From positions 1-64,000 of the forward strand of contig NZ_JACHOU010000014.1 of the NCBI RefSeq assembly GCF_014206975.1: 64,000 nt of DNA, written 5' to 3'. Positions 43,309 to 51,408 of this stretch are shown here, one piece after another; within the stretch, counting starts at the first letter, position 1; every line of letters begins with the position of its first letter. The position numbers and the translations under genes were made by a program. A model generated the notes under the pieces. The model had not been told where the DNA came from, did no database searches, and saw nothing but the letters and a program-made list of their open reading frames with translations. The DNA comes from Aminobacter aganoensis (GTDB lineage Bacteria; Pseudomonadota; Alphaproteobacteria; Rhizobiales; Rhizobiaceae).

Positions 43309-44016
43309 CTACATGGCGACCGAATTGATGCGGTACTTCTGGGCGAGGTAGTGCTTGGCCATGTCGACGGCGGCAGCCGCGTCACGGCAATAGGCGTCGG
43401 CACCGACCGCAGCACTGAATTCCTCGTTGAGCGGCGCACCGCCGACGAGCACGATGTAGTCCTCGCGCACGCCCTTCTCTTTCATGGTGTCGATGACGAC
43501 CTTCATGTAGGGCATGGTGGTGGTCAAAAGCGCCGACAGGCCGAGGATGTCGGGCTGGTGCTCTTCGAGCGCCCGCATGTAGACGTCGGCATCGACGTTG
43601 ATGCCGAGATCGACCACCTCGAGGCCGGCACCTTCCCACATCATGATGACAAGGTTCTTGCCGATGTCGTGGATGTCACCCTTGACCGTGCCGATAACCG
43701 CCTTGCCGACCGGCTTCGCGCCGGTATTGGCGAGCAACGGCTTGAGCAGGTTCATGCCTGCCTTCATGGCATTCGCCGAAAGCAGCACCTCAGGCACGAA
43801 CAGGATACCGTCGCGGAAGTCGACACCGACGATGGTCATGCCGTCAACCAGCGCCTTTTGCAGCACCTCGGTTGCAGGCCAGCCGCGGTCGAGCAGGATC
43901 TGCGTGCCCTCGGCGACCTCTTCCAGCAGGCCGTCATACATGTCGGCGTGCATCTGGCCGACCAGCTCGTCGTCCGACAATTCCGATAGGACGATCTCGT
44001 CCATGTTACCACTCAT
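43309..44016 (-). CDS. Corrinoid (B12-binding) methyltransferase protein, MtbC/MttC-like
   Basis: From the ATG at 44016 (MSGNMDEIVL) this is a 235-residue protein. Residues 1-95 are the helical cap (B12-binding_2) and 100-230 the Rossmann-like cobalamin-binding domain with the DxHxxG signature VKGDIHDIGKN, in which His116 would ligate cobalt. Later landmarks are GLSALLTTTM and VLVGGAPLNEEF. It shuttles methyl groups between a substrate methyltransferase such as an MttB-family enzyme and folate. No methyltransferase is adjacent, but an MttB-family gene lies 17 kb away in this window. The longer frame to 44112 is rejected. Confidence 0.93.
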   Translation of the reverse strand: MSGNMDEIVLSELSDDELVGQMHADMYDGLLEEVAEGTQILLDRGWPATEVLQKALVDGMTIVGVDFRDGILFVPEVLLSANAMKAGMNLLKPLLANTGAKPVGKAVIGTVKGDIHDIGKNLVIMMWEGAGLEVVDLGINVDADVYMRALEEHQPDILGLSALLTTTMPYMKVVIDTMKEKGVREDYIVLVGGAPLNEEFSAAVGADAYCRDAAAAVDMAKHYLAQKYRINSVAM

Positions 44017-44217
44017 AGCCTGCTCCCGAATACTGCTGACGGTCCAAGGCGACCGTCTACAGCTCGTTGTTAGGCATTGAGATCGTGTCGGCGAAGTCCC
44101 GAATGAGACCATCGCAACCGTGGCAAAAGAAGCGGCAAATTCAGCGGGATAGACGCACGGAAACGACCGAAGGCGCCCCTCGGGCGAGGCCCGTCGGCGC
44201 GCATGCTGGCGTGCGGT

Positions 44218-45264
44218 TCAGGCGTTCTCGTTCAGCGAGCTCAGAAACATCGAAAACAGGTCGCGTTCAGCCGAAATGTAGAGCTTGTCGTAGATGCGCT
44301 TGCGATGGTTGCGGATGGTGCCGATGCCGATCGACAGCTTCTCGGCCATGCGCTCGTTGGAATTGCCGAGCAGCATCAGCCGCACCATCTCCCGCTCGCG
44401 CGGCGTGAAATCGGTTGGCTCGAAATCGTCGATCGCCTTGTCGATGTCGAGCGACGACCGCACCTTGCCATTGACCTCGTACGTTACGACGCTGAGCTCG
44501 CGCCCCCACAGCTCCGGAAAATCCATCCGGTCGACATGGAACATGCCGACATCCGTCTTGATCGACTTGCCGTCGCCCTTGCCGCGAACGGATTCGACGG
44601 CACGGGCAAAACCCTGGTTCTGCTTGCGCGCGGCCAGCCAGGATTCGGACTCGTAGACGACGCGGCCGGCACCGTCGCGGATTTGCACCGCCGAAGGGAG
44701 CTGGAGTGCCGCACTGCGCTCGGCCGGTGCGCCGAGCCAGGTCTGCGTCATCAGGTTCTGGATGTGGACCTTGTGCAACGCCAGCATGGCAGGAAACAGC
44801 GACAGGAACTTCGTGCGTTCGTCCATGTCGAAGGGCGTTTCGCGCTCGAGGAACAGGGCGACGCAATTGCCACCGAAAGCCGGCAGGAACATTACCATGA
44901 CGTCCATGTCGCCGAGAAACGGCTTCAGCGCCGAATAGAAATCGTCCTTGGCGAAATGGCCGGGCAGCGTGTCGGGCGTGACCAGCCCGGCAGTCTTGTA
45001 GCTGGTCCAGTAACGCAGCCAGGGGTCAAGACGGTAAAAGCCCTCGTCGTAGAGCTTGTTGACCATGTCGAAATCGACGGAGACGGGAGTCTGCGGGCGC
45101 TTGCCGCAGTGGATCAATGCCGGCGGCACATGCGGCGAATAGCGCACGACCCACTCGACGTCGGCCTCGACCTCGCGTTTAGCGATGTCGATGAGCGGGC
45201 GATAGAATTCCGAGGTGCCGATAGACTGGATCGCACCGATCAGATTGTCGTACATGCTGTCCAA
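44218..45264 (-). CDS. LuxR-family (LuxR/FixJ HTH) transcriptional regulator
   Basis: A 348-residue regulator. The C-terminal HTH is FTPREREMVRLMLLGNSNERMAEKLSIGIGTIRNHRKRIYDKL (split over about residues 285-330). The N-terminal 200 residues form a GAF/PAS-like sensor with no receiver Asp pocket, seen in solitary LuxR regulators of catabolic operons. It starts at 45264 or at the Met three codons later. It precedes the corrinoid/monooxygenase/purU operon on the same strand by 200 bases, so it may regulate it. No operator was recognised. Confidence 0.88.
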   Translation of the reverse strand: MDSMYDNLIGAIQSIGTSEFYRPLIDIAKREVEADVEWVVRYSPHVPPALIHCGKRPQTPVSVDFDMVNKLYDEGFYRLDPWLRYWTSYKTAGLVTPDTLPGHFAKDDFYSALKPFLGDMDVMVMFLPAFGGNCVALFLERETPFDMDERTKFLSLFPAMLALHKVHIQNLMTQTWLGAPAERSAALQLPSAVQIRDGAGRVVYESESWLAARKQNQGFARAVESVRGKGDGKSIKTDVGMFHVDRMDFPELWGRELSVVTYEVNGKVRSSLDIDKAIDDFEPTDFTPREREMVRLMLLGNSNERMAEKLSIGIGTIRNHRKRIYDKLYISAERDLFSMFLSSLNENA

Positions 45265-45394
45265 ATTCCCAACCGAGGTACAAGACGGAAAGCAAGGCCA
45301 AGTTCTTCCTACGCCTTCACAGCAGCATAATGCGCAGTTCGCGAAAGCTTGGAAGTGTCATCTCATACAAATGCAAACAAATCGGCGTCGCTGG

Positions 45395-46111
45395 CTAGCT
45401 ATCCCTTCCGACACGCCACTGCTCGAACTCCTTGAGCGACCCTTCGCTTGCCGGATAGAGCCCGATGATGCTGCGGCCCTCGCCGACCTTTTCAGCGGCA
45501 AAGCCTTCGTATTCCGTCATCGCCTGCGCCTTTTCGGCAATCTCGTTCGCCAACTGCGCCGGAATGACAACGATACCGTCGCCATCCCCGACGATGATGT
45601 CGCCAGGATAGACCGCCACGCCGCCGCAGCCGATCGGCTGCTGCAGGTCGACCGGGCTCAGCGCCACCGGCGTCGAACGTGGCGCCGGCGCCTGGTGAAA
45701 GACCGGGAAGTCGAGCTTGCGGATGTCAGGCGTGTCGCGGAAGCCGCCATCGCTGACCGCGCCGGCAACGCCGCGCGCCTTGAGCCTGGCGATCATGATG
45801 TCGCCGGCCGAGCCGGCCTCGGCCTTGCCGCCGCTGTCGATCACCAGAACGTGCCCCTCCGGACATTCCTCGATTGCTCGCCGATGCAGGAAGTCGGGCC
45901 TGGCATAGTTGGCCATGGTGTCGAGGTCTTCGCGTGACGGGATGAAGCGCAGCGTGAAAGCCTCGCCGACTACGCGTTCGGCGCGCGCATTGAGCGGCAG
46001 CACGCCCCCCATCACCCGGTTGCGGAAGCCCTTCTGCAACAGGCAGCTGGCAAGGGTCGACACGCTGATCGACCGCAGCCGCTCGCGATTGAGCGCGGTC
46101 AGGGCATCCAT
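45395..46111 (-). CDS. RraA/HMG-aldolase-family protein
   Basis: A 238-residue protein from the ATG at 46111, which overlaps the RidA stop by one base. The family motif region GDIMIARLKARGVAGAVSDGGFRDTPDI includes the conserved Arg and Asp of class II HMG/CHA aldolases (RraA fold), and GDIIVGDGDGIVVIP follows. Such enzymes cleave 4-hydroxy-4-methyl-2-oxoglutarate or decarboxylate oxaloacetate, the final step of ring-cleavage pathways. Its place in an operon with an extradiol-type dioxygenase, cupin and RidA supports a catabolic role. Confidence 0.88.
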   Translation of the reverse strand: MDALTALNRERLRSISVSTLASCLLQKGFRNRVMGGVLPLNARAERVVGEAFTLRFIPSREDLDTMANYARPDFLHRRAIEECPEGHVLVIDSGGKAEAGSAGDIMIARLKARGVAGAVSDGGFRDTPDIRKLDFPVFHQAPAPRSTPVALSPVDLQQPIGCGGVAVYPGDIIVGDGDGIVVIPAQLANEIAEKAQAMTEYEGFAAEKVGEGRSIIGLYPASEGSLKEFEQWRVGRDS

Positions 46112-46515
46112 CAGGCTGACTTTCCGCCGAGATGGGCCACGCCCTCGATCTCGAGATAGATGTCGGGCTTGGCCAGCGAGCGCACCTCGACCAGCGAACA
46201 AGCCGGGAAGTCGCCGCTGAAGAACTCTTGCCGCGCCTTCCAGATCTGGTCACGGTTGGCGATGCGGGTAACGAATATCGTCAGCTTGACGATGTCCGAC
46301 ATGGTGCCGCCGGCGGCTTCGACGAGCCCGCGGATCTTGCCGAACACCAGCCTGGCCTGCTCATATTCATTGTCGCCCGAAACCTGCTCGGCATTGGCGG
46401 CCGACCGCGCGGTCATGCCCGAGATGTAGGCGACATTGCCCGCCACCAGGCAATTCGACCACATGCCGGGGGCCGGCTCGGGGGCGAGTGGCGACGTCAC
46501 ACGGCGAAAGCTCAT
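46111..46515 (-). CDS. RidA-family protein (possible 2-aminomuconate deaminase-like)
   Basis: A 134-residue Rid protein, clearly distinct from the one at 4294. It shows AGNVAYISGMTA and the C-terminal PACSLVEVRSLAKPDIYLEIEGVA, where the conserved Arg is present. General Rid proteins hydrolyse imines; the 2-aminomuconate deaminases of aminophenol pathways belong to the same family. Neighbouring ring-cleavage-type genes make the latter a reasonable guess, not a proof. It overlaps the RraA-like gene by one base. Confidence 0.88.
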   Translation of the reverse strand: MSFRRVTSPLAPEPAPGMWSNCLVAGNVAYISGMTARSAANAEQVSGDNEYEQARLVFGKIRGLVEAAGGTMSDIVKLTIFVTRIANRDQIWKARQEFFSGDFPACSLVEVRSLAKPDIYLEIEGVAHLGGKSA

Positions 46516-46565
46516 TGGTATCCTCCCAATGCAAGATGCAACTTTTCCTCGGCGGGCGGGCGCCG

Positions 46566-46988
46566 TCAGCTCCGGCTTTCCGGCTGCTTGGCCAGCATGC
46601 CGCCGATGGTCTCGTCAGTGTGGAACACCGGCTTCTCGTAATAGTGCGGACCGTCATAGATCTCGATCAGCGTCGACTTCTTGCGCGCCACGGTCGGGCC
46701 ATGCGGATGGTCCTTGGGGTTCATGTAGAAGTCGCCCGGACGCAACGTGAGGCTGCCGCCGCCATATTCGTATTCGCCCTCGAGGCAGTACATGAACTGG
46801 TTCGAGGCATGAGAATGCGCCACCGGCACGCCACCGCCCTCGTTGAACTCGAGCAGGGCGATCGATGCGCCCGTGGCGGTGTTCTTGTGAAGGAAGTACT
46901 GGCGGAAGCCGTATTCGGGGAAGTCGATCCAGTTATCGGGATCGAGTTTCGCGGTATGGATGAGGACTTCTAGCGTCACTGCCGGCAT
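46566..46988 (-). CDS. Cupin-domain protein
   Basis: A 140-residue single-domain cupin. Motif 1 is GGGVPVAHSHASNQFMYCLEGEYEYGGG, read in two parts (HxH, then a Gln/Glu-region), and motif 2 is GDFYMNPKDHPHGPT with the third His. Metal binding is therefore likely. Cupins of this type act as dioxygenases, isomerases or lactonases, or as sensory domains. It lies 69 bases downstream of the extradiol-type dioxygenase gene and 50 bases upstream of the RidA gene, in the same orientation. Confidence 0.85.
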   Translation of the reverse strand: MPAVTLEVLIHTAKLDPDNWIDFPEYGFRQYFLHKNTATGASIALLEFNEGGGVPVAHSHASNQFMYCLEGEYEYGGGSLTLRPGDFYMNPKDHPHGPTVARKKSTLIEIYDGPHYYEKPVFHTDETIGGMLAKQPESRS

Positions 46989-47057
46989 GCTCCTGCAAGG
47001 CGGTTCTGGTCTCGTGCGGGAAGGGCTCGCCTCCCCGCTTCGATGTCTGCGCTCTGA

Positions 47058-47999
47058 TCAGGCAAAGAACTCCGGCGGCGGGGCCATGCCCCACTGGGTC
47101 GTTTCTTCGGCGCCACCGACAAAGCGGGTCGGCACGTACTCATGATTGACGATATCGGAGTCGGTGTAGTGCTCGATCCGGTTGCCGAACGGATCGGTCC
47201 AGTAGTCGTAGATCAGGCTGCCGAGATAGTGGCGGCCGATGCCGGCGTCGAGCGACCAGTCCTGGGCCTTGAGGTGCTCGTGGGCGGCAAACACCGCATC
47301 GAGGTCGAGTACCTCGAACGACGCATGGTGGCAGCCCGAGTGGATCGACTCGTTGATCAGGATGCAGTGGTGCTCGACGAAGTCTACGCCACGGTCGAGG
47401 CGCAGGAAAGCGCCGATCACCTTGGGCTCGGGCTCGCCCGGAATGCAAATGTAGTCGGAAGCAACGAGTTCGAGATGCTTGAGGAACCAGGCAAGCTCGG
47501 CCTCGCCGTCCTTGACCCAGAGCGCGCAATGACCCAGGCGCAGGATCGGCGTCGCCTCCGCGCGCTGCCTGACCGGGCGGTTCTTGCGCGGCTGGCGGTC
47601 AGAGATGTTGAGGGGAAAGGTCTCGCGCACGGGCAGCGGCGCCAACTCGGCAATGCCGTGGACGAGGTCGATGCGCTGGCCACCCGGGCTGGTCAGACGC
47701 ACGCGCGTTCCACCGCCCGGCCCCTTCAGCTTCTCCAGCGGAGAGGCGCCGGGAACCATGGACGCGACCTCGAGATCCTGCCGCGACTGCACTTCGAAGG
47801 CGAGCGAGATGTACTCGGCCTTGGCGGACTTTTCGGCGACGTAGAGATACTGCTCCGAACCTGTGCCGCGCATGTAGAGCACTTCGTCGGTACGCAGGTT
47901 CCGCGCCAGGCCGAAATCGCCAAGGAAACGCTCGATGAGGTCGAGATCCGGAACCGCGTAAGTGACGTAAGCGAGCTGTTTCAGCCTGATGCGCGCCAT
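47058..47999 (-). CDS. VOC-family extradiol ring-cleavage dioxygenase
   Basis: A 313-residue two-module VOC protein of catechol 2,3-dioxygenase size. In the C-terminal module the iron ligands are His157 (LRLGHCALWV), His225 (GCHHASFEV) and Glu276 (GNRIEHYTD). GRHYLGSLIYDYWTDPFG carries the usual His and Tyr near the active site. The ATG at 47999 has GGGAGG at seven bases; the ATG at 48005 is too close. It is the first gene of an operon with cupin, RidA and RraA genes, and its promoter holds the TCTGATATTTCAGA palindrome. A catechol-, aminophenol- or homoprotocatechuate-type substrate is likely. Confidence 0.9.
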   Translation of the reverse strand: MARIRLKQLAYVTYAVPDLDLIERFLGDFGLARNLRTDEVLYMRGTGSEQYLYVAEKSAKAEYISLAFEVQSRQDLEVASMVPGASPLEKLKGPGGGTRVRLTSPGGQRIDLVHGIAELAPLPVRETFPLNISDRQPRKNRPVRQRAEATPILRLGHCALWVKDGEAELAWFLKHLELVASDYICIPGEPEPKVIGAFLRLDRGVDFVEHHCILINESIHSGCHHASFEVLDLDAVFAAHEHLKAQDWSLDAGIGRHYLGSLIYDYWTDPFGNRIEHYTDSDIVNHEYVPTRFVGGAEETTQWGMAPPPEFFA

Positions 48000-48050
48000 G
48001 AACATACCTCCCTTGGATGCTGACCGCCAATTGCCGTCATAATTAATGCA

Positions 48051-48064
48051 TCTGATATTTCAGA
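48051..48064. promoter_or_regulatory. Palindrome TCTGATATTTCAGA, second regulon motif (site 1)
   Basis: TCTGA-TATT-TCAGA is a perfect five-base inverted repeat around TATT, 52 bases upstream of the dioxygenase start and 193 before the divergent oxidoreductase. It is followed by GTA, as in the sister site at 56280. Confidence 0.6.
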
Positions 48065-48256
48065 GTACCATTCAATTTTCAAACCTGTCAACGCCCGGCG
48101 ATCCTGTTGGCTACCGCGTGGCGTCGGTAGGGCGATTTATAGGTCGGAGCGGATTCGTCGACTTGTCGAAATTGAGACTATCGGCGCGGCGGGGAGATGC
48201 GATTCTGCCATCCCATGCATGTTTTCGCGGGGCCGGACCCTGCGTCGGAGTGAAGA

Positions 48257-49810
48257 ATGTCGGATTTTGATGTCATCGTCGCGGGCGGAAGCCACAACGG
48301 CCTCGCCTGCGCCAGCCTGCTCGCCGTCAAGGGCCTGAAGGTCCTGGTGCTCGAGCGCAACCCTTGGGTCGGTGGCGGCGCCGTTACCCAGGAGATCGTG
48401 GCCCCCGGTTTCAAACACGACCTGTTCAGCTCGTCGCATATCTTCATTCACATGAACCCTGACTTCAACCAGCACCTGCGCGGTGAGCTGGAGGCAAATG
48501 GGCTGAAATATTTGTGGGCCGAGGACAAGATCACCGGCCACCCGTTCGACGACGGTTCCGGCGTGGTGCTCTACAAGGATGTCGACAAGACCTGCGACAG
48601 CATCGCCCGGCACAGCAAGGCCGACGCCGCAACCTACCGGCGCATCGTCGACGAATTCGGCGAGATCCGCGACGGCGTCATCCGCGGCGTATTCTCGCCG
48701 CCCAACCAGCCCAGCCTGCAGGCCGCGGCGATGGAAAAAAGCCCCGAAGGCATGCGCCGGCTGCGCGAGTTCAACCTCAGCGCCCGCGCCTTCGTCGAAG
48801 AGAAATTCGAGAGCGAAGCAATTCGAGCGATGATCCTCGGCTGGTCACTGGCACCGCACACGCGGCCAGATCAGGAGGGCATGGGCGCAGGCTTCTACGT
48901 CATGGTGCCGTCGGTGCACCATTACGGCCAGGCGATCCCGCAGGGCGGCAGCCAGCAGCTGCCACTGTCGATGATGCGGCTGATCGAGGCACGAGGCGGC
49001 ATGGTTCTGACCGGGGCCGACATCGCCCAGTTCATCATCGCCGATGGCCAGTGCAAGGGCGTCAGGACAGTTGACGGCACCGAATATCTCGCCCGTCACG
49101 GAGTGGTCACAGCTCTCGACCCGAAGCAGACGTTCCTGCGCTTGATCGACGAGAAGTACCTCGGCGGCGATTTCCTGCGCACGGTCAGCAATTTCAAGTA
49201 CTCCGACCATGGCATCTCGCGCATCCACCTGGCTCTCAACGAGCAGCCGCGCTTCCGCAACGAGGCGCTCGACGGTATTCCCTTCCATCGCTTCTTCGGC
49301 TCGGTGGACAAGATCCGTCACCAGTTCGCCGAGGTGGAACTCGGCAACCTGCCGAGCGAGCCTTGCCTGATCTACGTCAACTGGACGCTGCGCGACCCGA
49401 GCCGCGCGCCGGAAGGCAAGCACACGCTGTCGCTCGACACTGTGGTGCCCTCGAAGCTGCGCTCCGGCGAACGCTGGGACGACGTCAAGGAGGCGTTCGG
49501 CGAGACCATGCTCGACGAGGTGCGCAAGCATGTCGTCAACCTCGACGCCGGCAACATCATCGGCTCGGTGGTGCACACGCCGGAGGACCTGTTCCGCTAC
49601 AACCGCTCCTTCGTCAATGGTTGCCCGACGGGCGGCGAGCGCACGCTGGCGCAGTGGGGCGCGTTCCGGCCTTTTGCCGGCTATTCGCAATACAAGTCGC
49701 CGATCCGCCGGCTCTACATGACCGGACCACATTGCCACCCCGGCAACGGCATCTCCGCCATGGGCACGATCGCCGCCAACGTCATCCTGCGCGACGTCGG
49801 CGCAGCCTGA
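48257..49810 (+). CDS. Phytoene desaturase (CrtI)-like FAD oxidoreductase
   Basis: A 517-residue flavoprotein. The N-terminal FAD motif is VIVAGGSHNGLACASLLAVKG then LVLERN, and the C-terminus has GNGISAMGTIAAN, the second FAD contact. It belongs to the NAD(P)/FAD-dependent, CrtI-related oxidoreductases that are widespread outside carotenoid synthesis. No carotenoid genes are present. It is divergent from the dioxygenase operon and shares its promoter region, so a step in the same pathway is plausible. Substrate unknown. Confidence 0.85.
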   Translation: MSDFDVIVAGGSHNGLACASLLAVKGLKVLVLERNPWVGGGAVTQEIVAPGFKHDLFSSSHIFIHMNPDFNQHLRGELEANGLKYLWAEDKITGHPFDDGSGVVLYKDVDKTCDSIARHSKADAATYRRIVDEFGEIRDGVIRGVFSPPNQPSLQAAAMEKSPEGMRRLREFNLSARAFVEEKFESEAIRAMILGWSLAPHTRPDQEGMGAGFYVMVPSVHHYGQAIPQGGSQQLPLSMMRLIEARGGMVLTGADIAQFIIADGQCKGVRTVDGTEYLARHGVVTALDPKQTFLRLIDEKYLGGDFLRTVSNFKYSDHGISRIHLALNEQPRFRNEALDGIPFHRFFGSVDKIRHQFAEVELGNLPSEPCLIYVNWTLRDPSRAPEGKHTLSLDTVVPSKLRSGERWDDVKEAFGETMLDEVRKHVVNLDAGNIIGSVVHTPEDLFRYNRSFVNGCPTGGERTLAQWGAFRPFAGYSQYKSPIRRLYMTGPHCHPGNGISAMGTIAANVILRDVGAA

Positions 49811-49820
49811 CAGGTCTTCC

Positions 49821-49837
49821 GGCCGGCCAAGCCGGCC
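49821..49837 (+). terminator. Short hairpin after the CrtI-like gene
   Basis: GGCCGGC-CAA-GCCGGCC is a seven-base perfect stem ten bases after the stop, without a T run. It may mark the 3' end or stabilise the message; the next gene starts 70 bases on. Confidence 0.4.
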
Positions 49838-49906
49838 AGGCAAAGCTCGCAGCCTCAGGCCAGGGCCCGGGCTGCCTTCCTCCCGCCGGCAAAAGGATCA
49901 CCTCAC

Positions 49907-50467
49907 ATGCCCCGCAACATCGCCGTGCTTGTTGGCAGCCTGCGCAAGCGCTCCTACTGCCGCATGCTGGCGCACGCGCTCGAGCCGCTGGCAGCCGAAA
50001 AGCTGCACCTGTCGATCGTCGAGATCGGAGGGCTGCCGCTCTACAACCAGGACATCGACGGCGATGGCGCGCCGGCGACGTGGACGATGTTTCGCGACAA
50101 GATCAGGCAGGTGGAGGGTGTGCTGTTCATCACCCCCGAGTTCAACCGCTCGGTTCCGGCGGTGCTGAAGAACGCCATCGACGTCGGCTCGCGGCCCTAC
50201 GGCCTGAGCGTCTGGGACAAGAAGCCGGCCGCCGTCATCAGCGTTTCACCGGGCGCCCTCGGCGGCTTCGGCGCCAACCATCACCTTCGGCAATCGCTGG
50301 TCTTCCTCAACATGCCGACGGTCCAGCAGCCCGAGGCCTATGTCGGCGGTGCGGCGGAGCTGTTCGACGAATCGGGCAGGCTGACGAAGGACGTCACCAC
50401 AAAATTCCTGCGCAGCATGCTCGACGAATTCAGCAGATGGATCGAACGGCACGCACCCGGCCGGTAG
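49907..50467 (+). CDS. NADPH-dependent FMN reductase
   Basis: A 186-residue flavodoxin-fold reductase. The phosphate-binding loop is VGSLRKRSYC, TPEFNRSVPAVLKNAID is the family's flavin contact, and VISVSPGALGGFGANHHLRQ the C-terminal contact. Such proteins supply reduced FMN to two-component monooxygenases or reduce quinones and azo compounds. It follows the CrtI-like gene by 96 bases on the same strand and converges with the FAH gene across a terminator. Confidence 0.92.
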   Translation: MPRNIAVLVGSLRKRSYCRMLAHALEPLAAEKLHLSIVEIGGLPLYNQDIDGDGAPATWTMFRDKIRQVEGVLFITPEFNRSVPAVLKNAIDVGSRPYGLSVWDKKPAAVISVSPGALGGFGANHHLRQSLVFLNMPTVQQPEAYVGGAAELFDESGRLTKDVTTKFLRSMLDEFSRWIERHAPGR

Positions 50468-50491
50468 CAGCCGGAAACCGATCACGCAGCG

Positions 50492-50512
50492 AAAACGCCT
50501 CCCTTCGAGGCG
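50492..50512 (-). terminator. Intrinsic terminator of the Liv/FAH operon
   Basis: On the minus strand CGCCTC-GAAGG-GAGGCG is followed directly by TTTTC. It lies 11 bases after the FAH-family gene's stop (50523), opposite the convergent FMN reductase gene. Confidence 0.7.
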
Positions 50513-50522
50513 ACGTTCTTCG

Positions 50523-51368
50523 TCAGCCCTGGACGATGGGATTGCGCAAGACGCCGATGCGGTCGACCTCGATCTCGACGACGTCGCCCGGCTTCATCCA
50601 CAGCTGCGGGGTGCGGAAGGCGCCGACGCCGCCGGTGGTGCCGGTGACGATCACGTCTCCAGGCGAAAGCGTGGCGAAGGACGACAGATACGCGATCAGC
50701 GTCGGGATGTCGAAGACGAGATCCGAAAGTGGCGCTTGCTGCATCACTTCGCCGTTGAGCCGGGTCCAGATGTTGAGCGTCGAGGGATCGCCGATCTCAT
50801 CCGATGTCACCAGCCAGGGTCCGAATGCGCCGGTGCGGTCGAAGTTCTTGCCCGGGGCGAACTGGGTGGTGTGCTTCTGCCAGTCGCGGATGCTGCCGTC
50901 ATTGTAGCAGGCATAACCAGCGACATGGTCAAGCGCATCGGCCTTGGCGATGCGTCGCCCACCCTTGCCTATGACGACGGCGAGCTCACCCTCGAAGTCG
51001 AGCTGTTCGGACTCGTCCGGCCTGACCATCGGCTGGAGATGGCCGAGCTGGCTCGACGCCACGCGCAGGAACACCATTGGATGATCGGGCTTGGGCCGCC
51101 CGGTCTCGATCAGGTGCGACATGTAGTTGACGCCGATGCAGAAGATATTCTGCGGATCGGGGACGACAGGCAGCAATTCGACCGATGCCAGGGCCACGTC
51201 CTGCGAGGCGCCGGCCAGCGCGGCCAGCACCTTCAGGCCGTTCGGGTCGAGCAGGCTGCGCAAGGTCGGATGGTCGCCGCCGAAGCGGGCATGCGCGTCG
51301 ACGATGCCTTCGCCCTCGACGATCCCGTAGGCCGAACGGCCATCCTTGCGAAAGCTGACAAGCTTCAT
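50523..51368 (-). CDS. Fumarylacetoacetate hydrolase (FAH)-family protein
   Basis: A 281-residue enzyme with a short N-terminal domain and the FAH barrel. Metal ligands are in QLDFEGELAVVIGKGGRRI (Glu pair) and a later Asp in GRNFDRTGAFGPW-like context. The conserved GDVIVTGTTGGVGAFRTP and KPGDVVEIEVDRIGVLRNP close the fold. Members hydrolyse acylpyruvates or decarboxylate 4-oxalocrotonate and hydrate its products in meta-cleavage pathways. It starts 40 bases after the Liv-type permease, apparently as the last gene of the importer operon, which links uptake with ring-product breakdown. Confidence 0.92.
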   Translation of the reverse strand: MKLVSFRKDGRSAYGIVEGEGIVDAHARFGGDHPTLRSLLDPNGLKVLAALAGASQDVALASVELLPVVPDPQNIFCIGVNYMSHLIETGRPKPDHPMVFLRVASSQLGHLQPMVRPDESEQLDFEGELAVVIGKGGRRIAKADALDHVAGYACYNDGSIRDWQKHTTQFAPGKNFDRTGAFGPWLVTSDEIGDPSTLNIWTRLNGEVMQQAPLSDLVFDIPTLIAYLSSFATLSPGDVIVTGTTGGVGAFRTPQLWMKPGDVVEIEVDRIGVLRNPIVQG

Positions 51369-51408
51369 CGGTAGTCTCCTGTTCCTGGAATCGGAGCCCT
51401 GCGACGCC

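Noticed and set aside
49363-50907. 514-codon plus-strand frame spanning parts of three genes
   Set aside because: It crosses the CrtI-like gene end, the FMN reductase gene and the antisense of the FAH gene, so it cannot be real.
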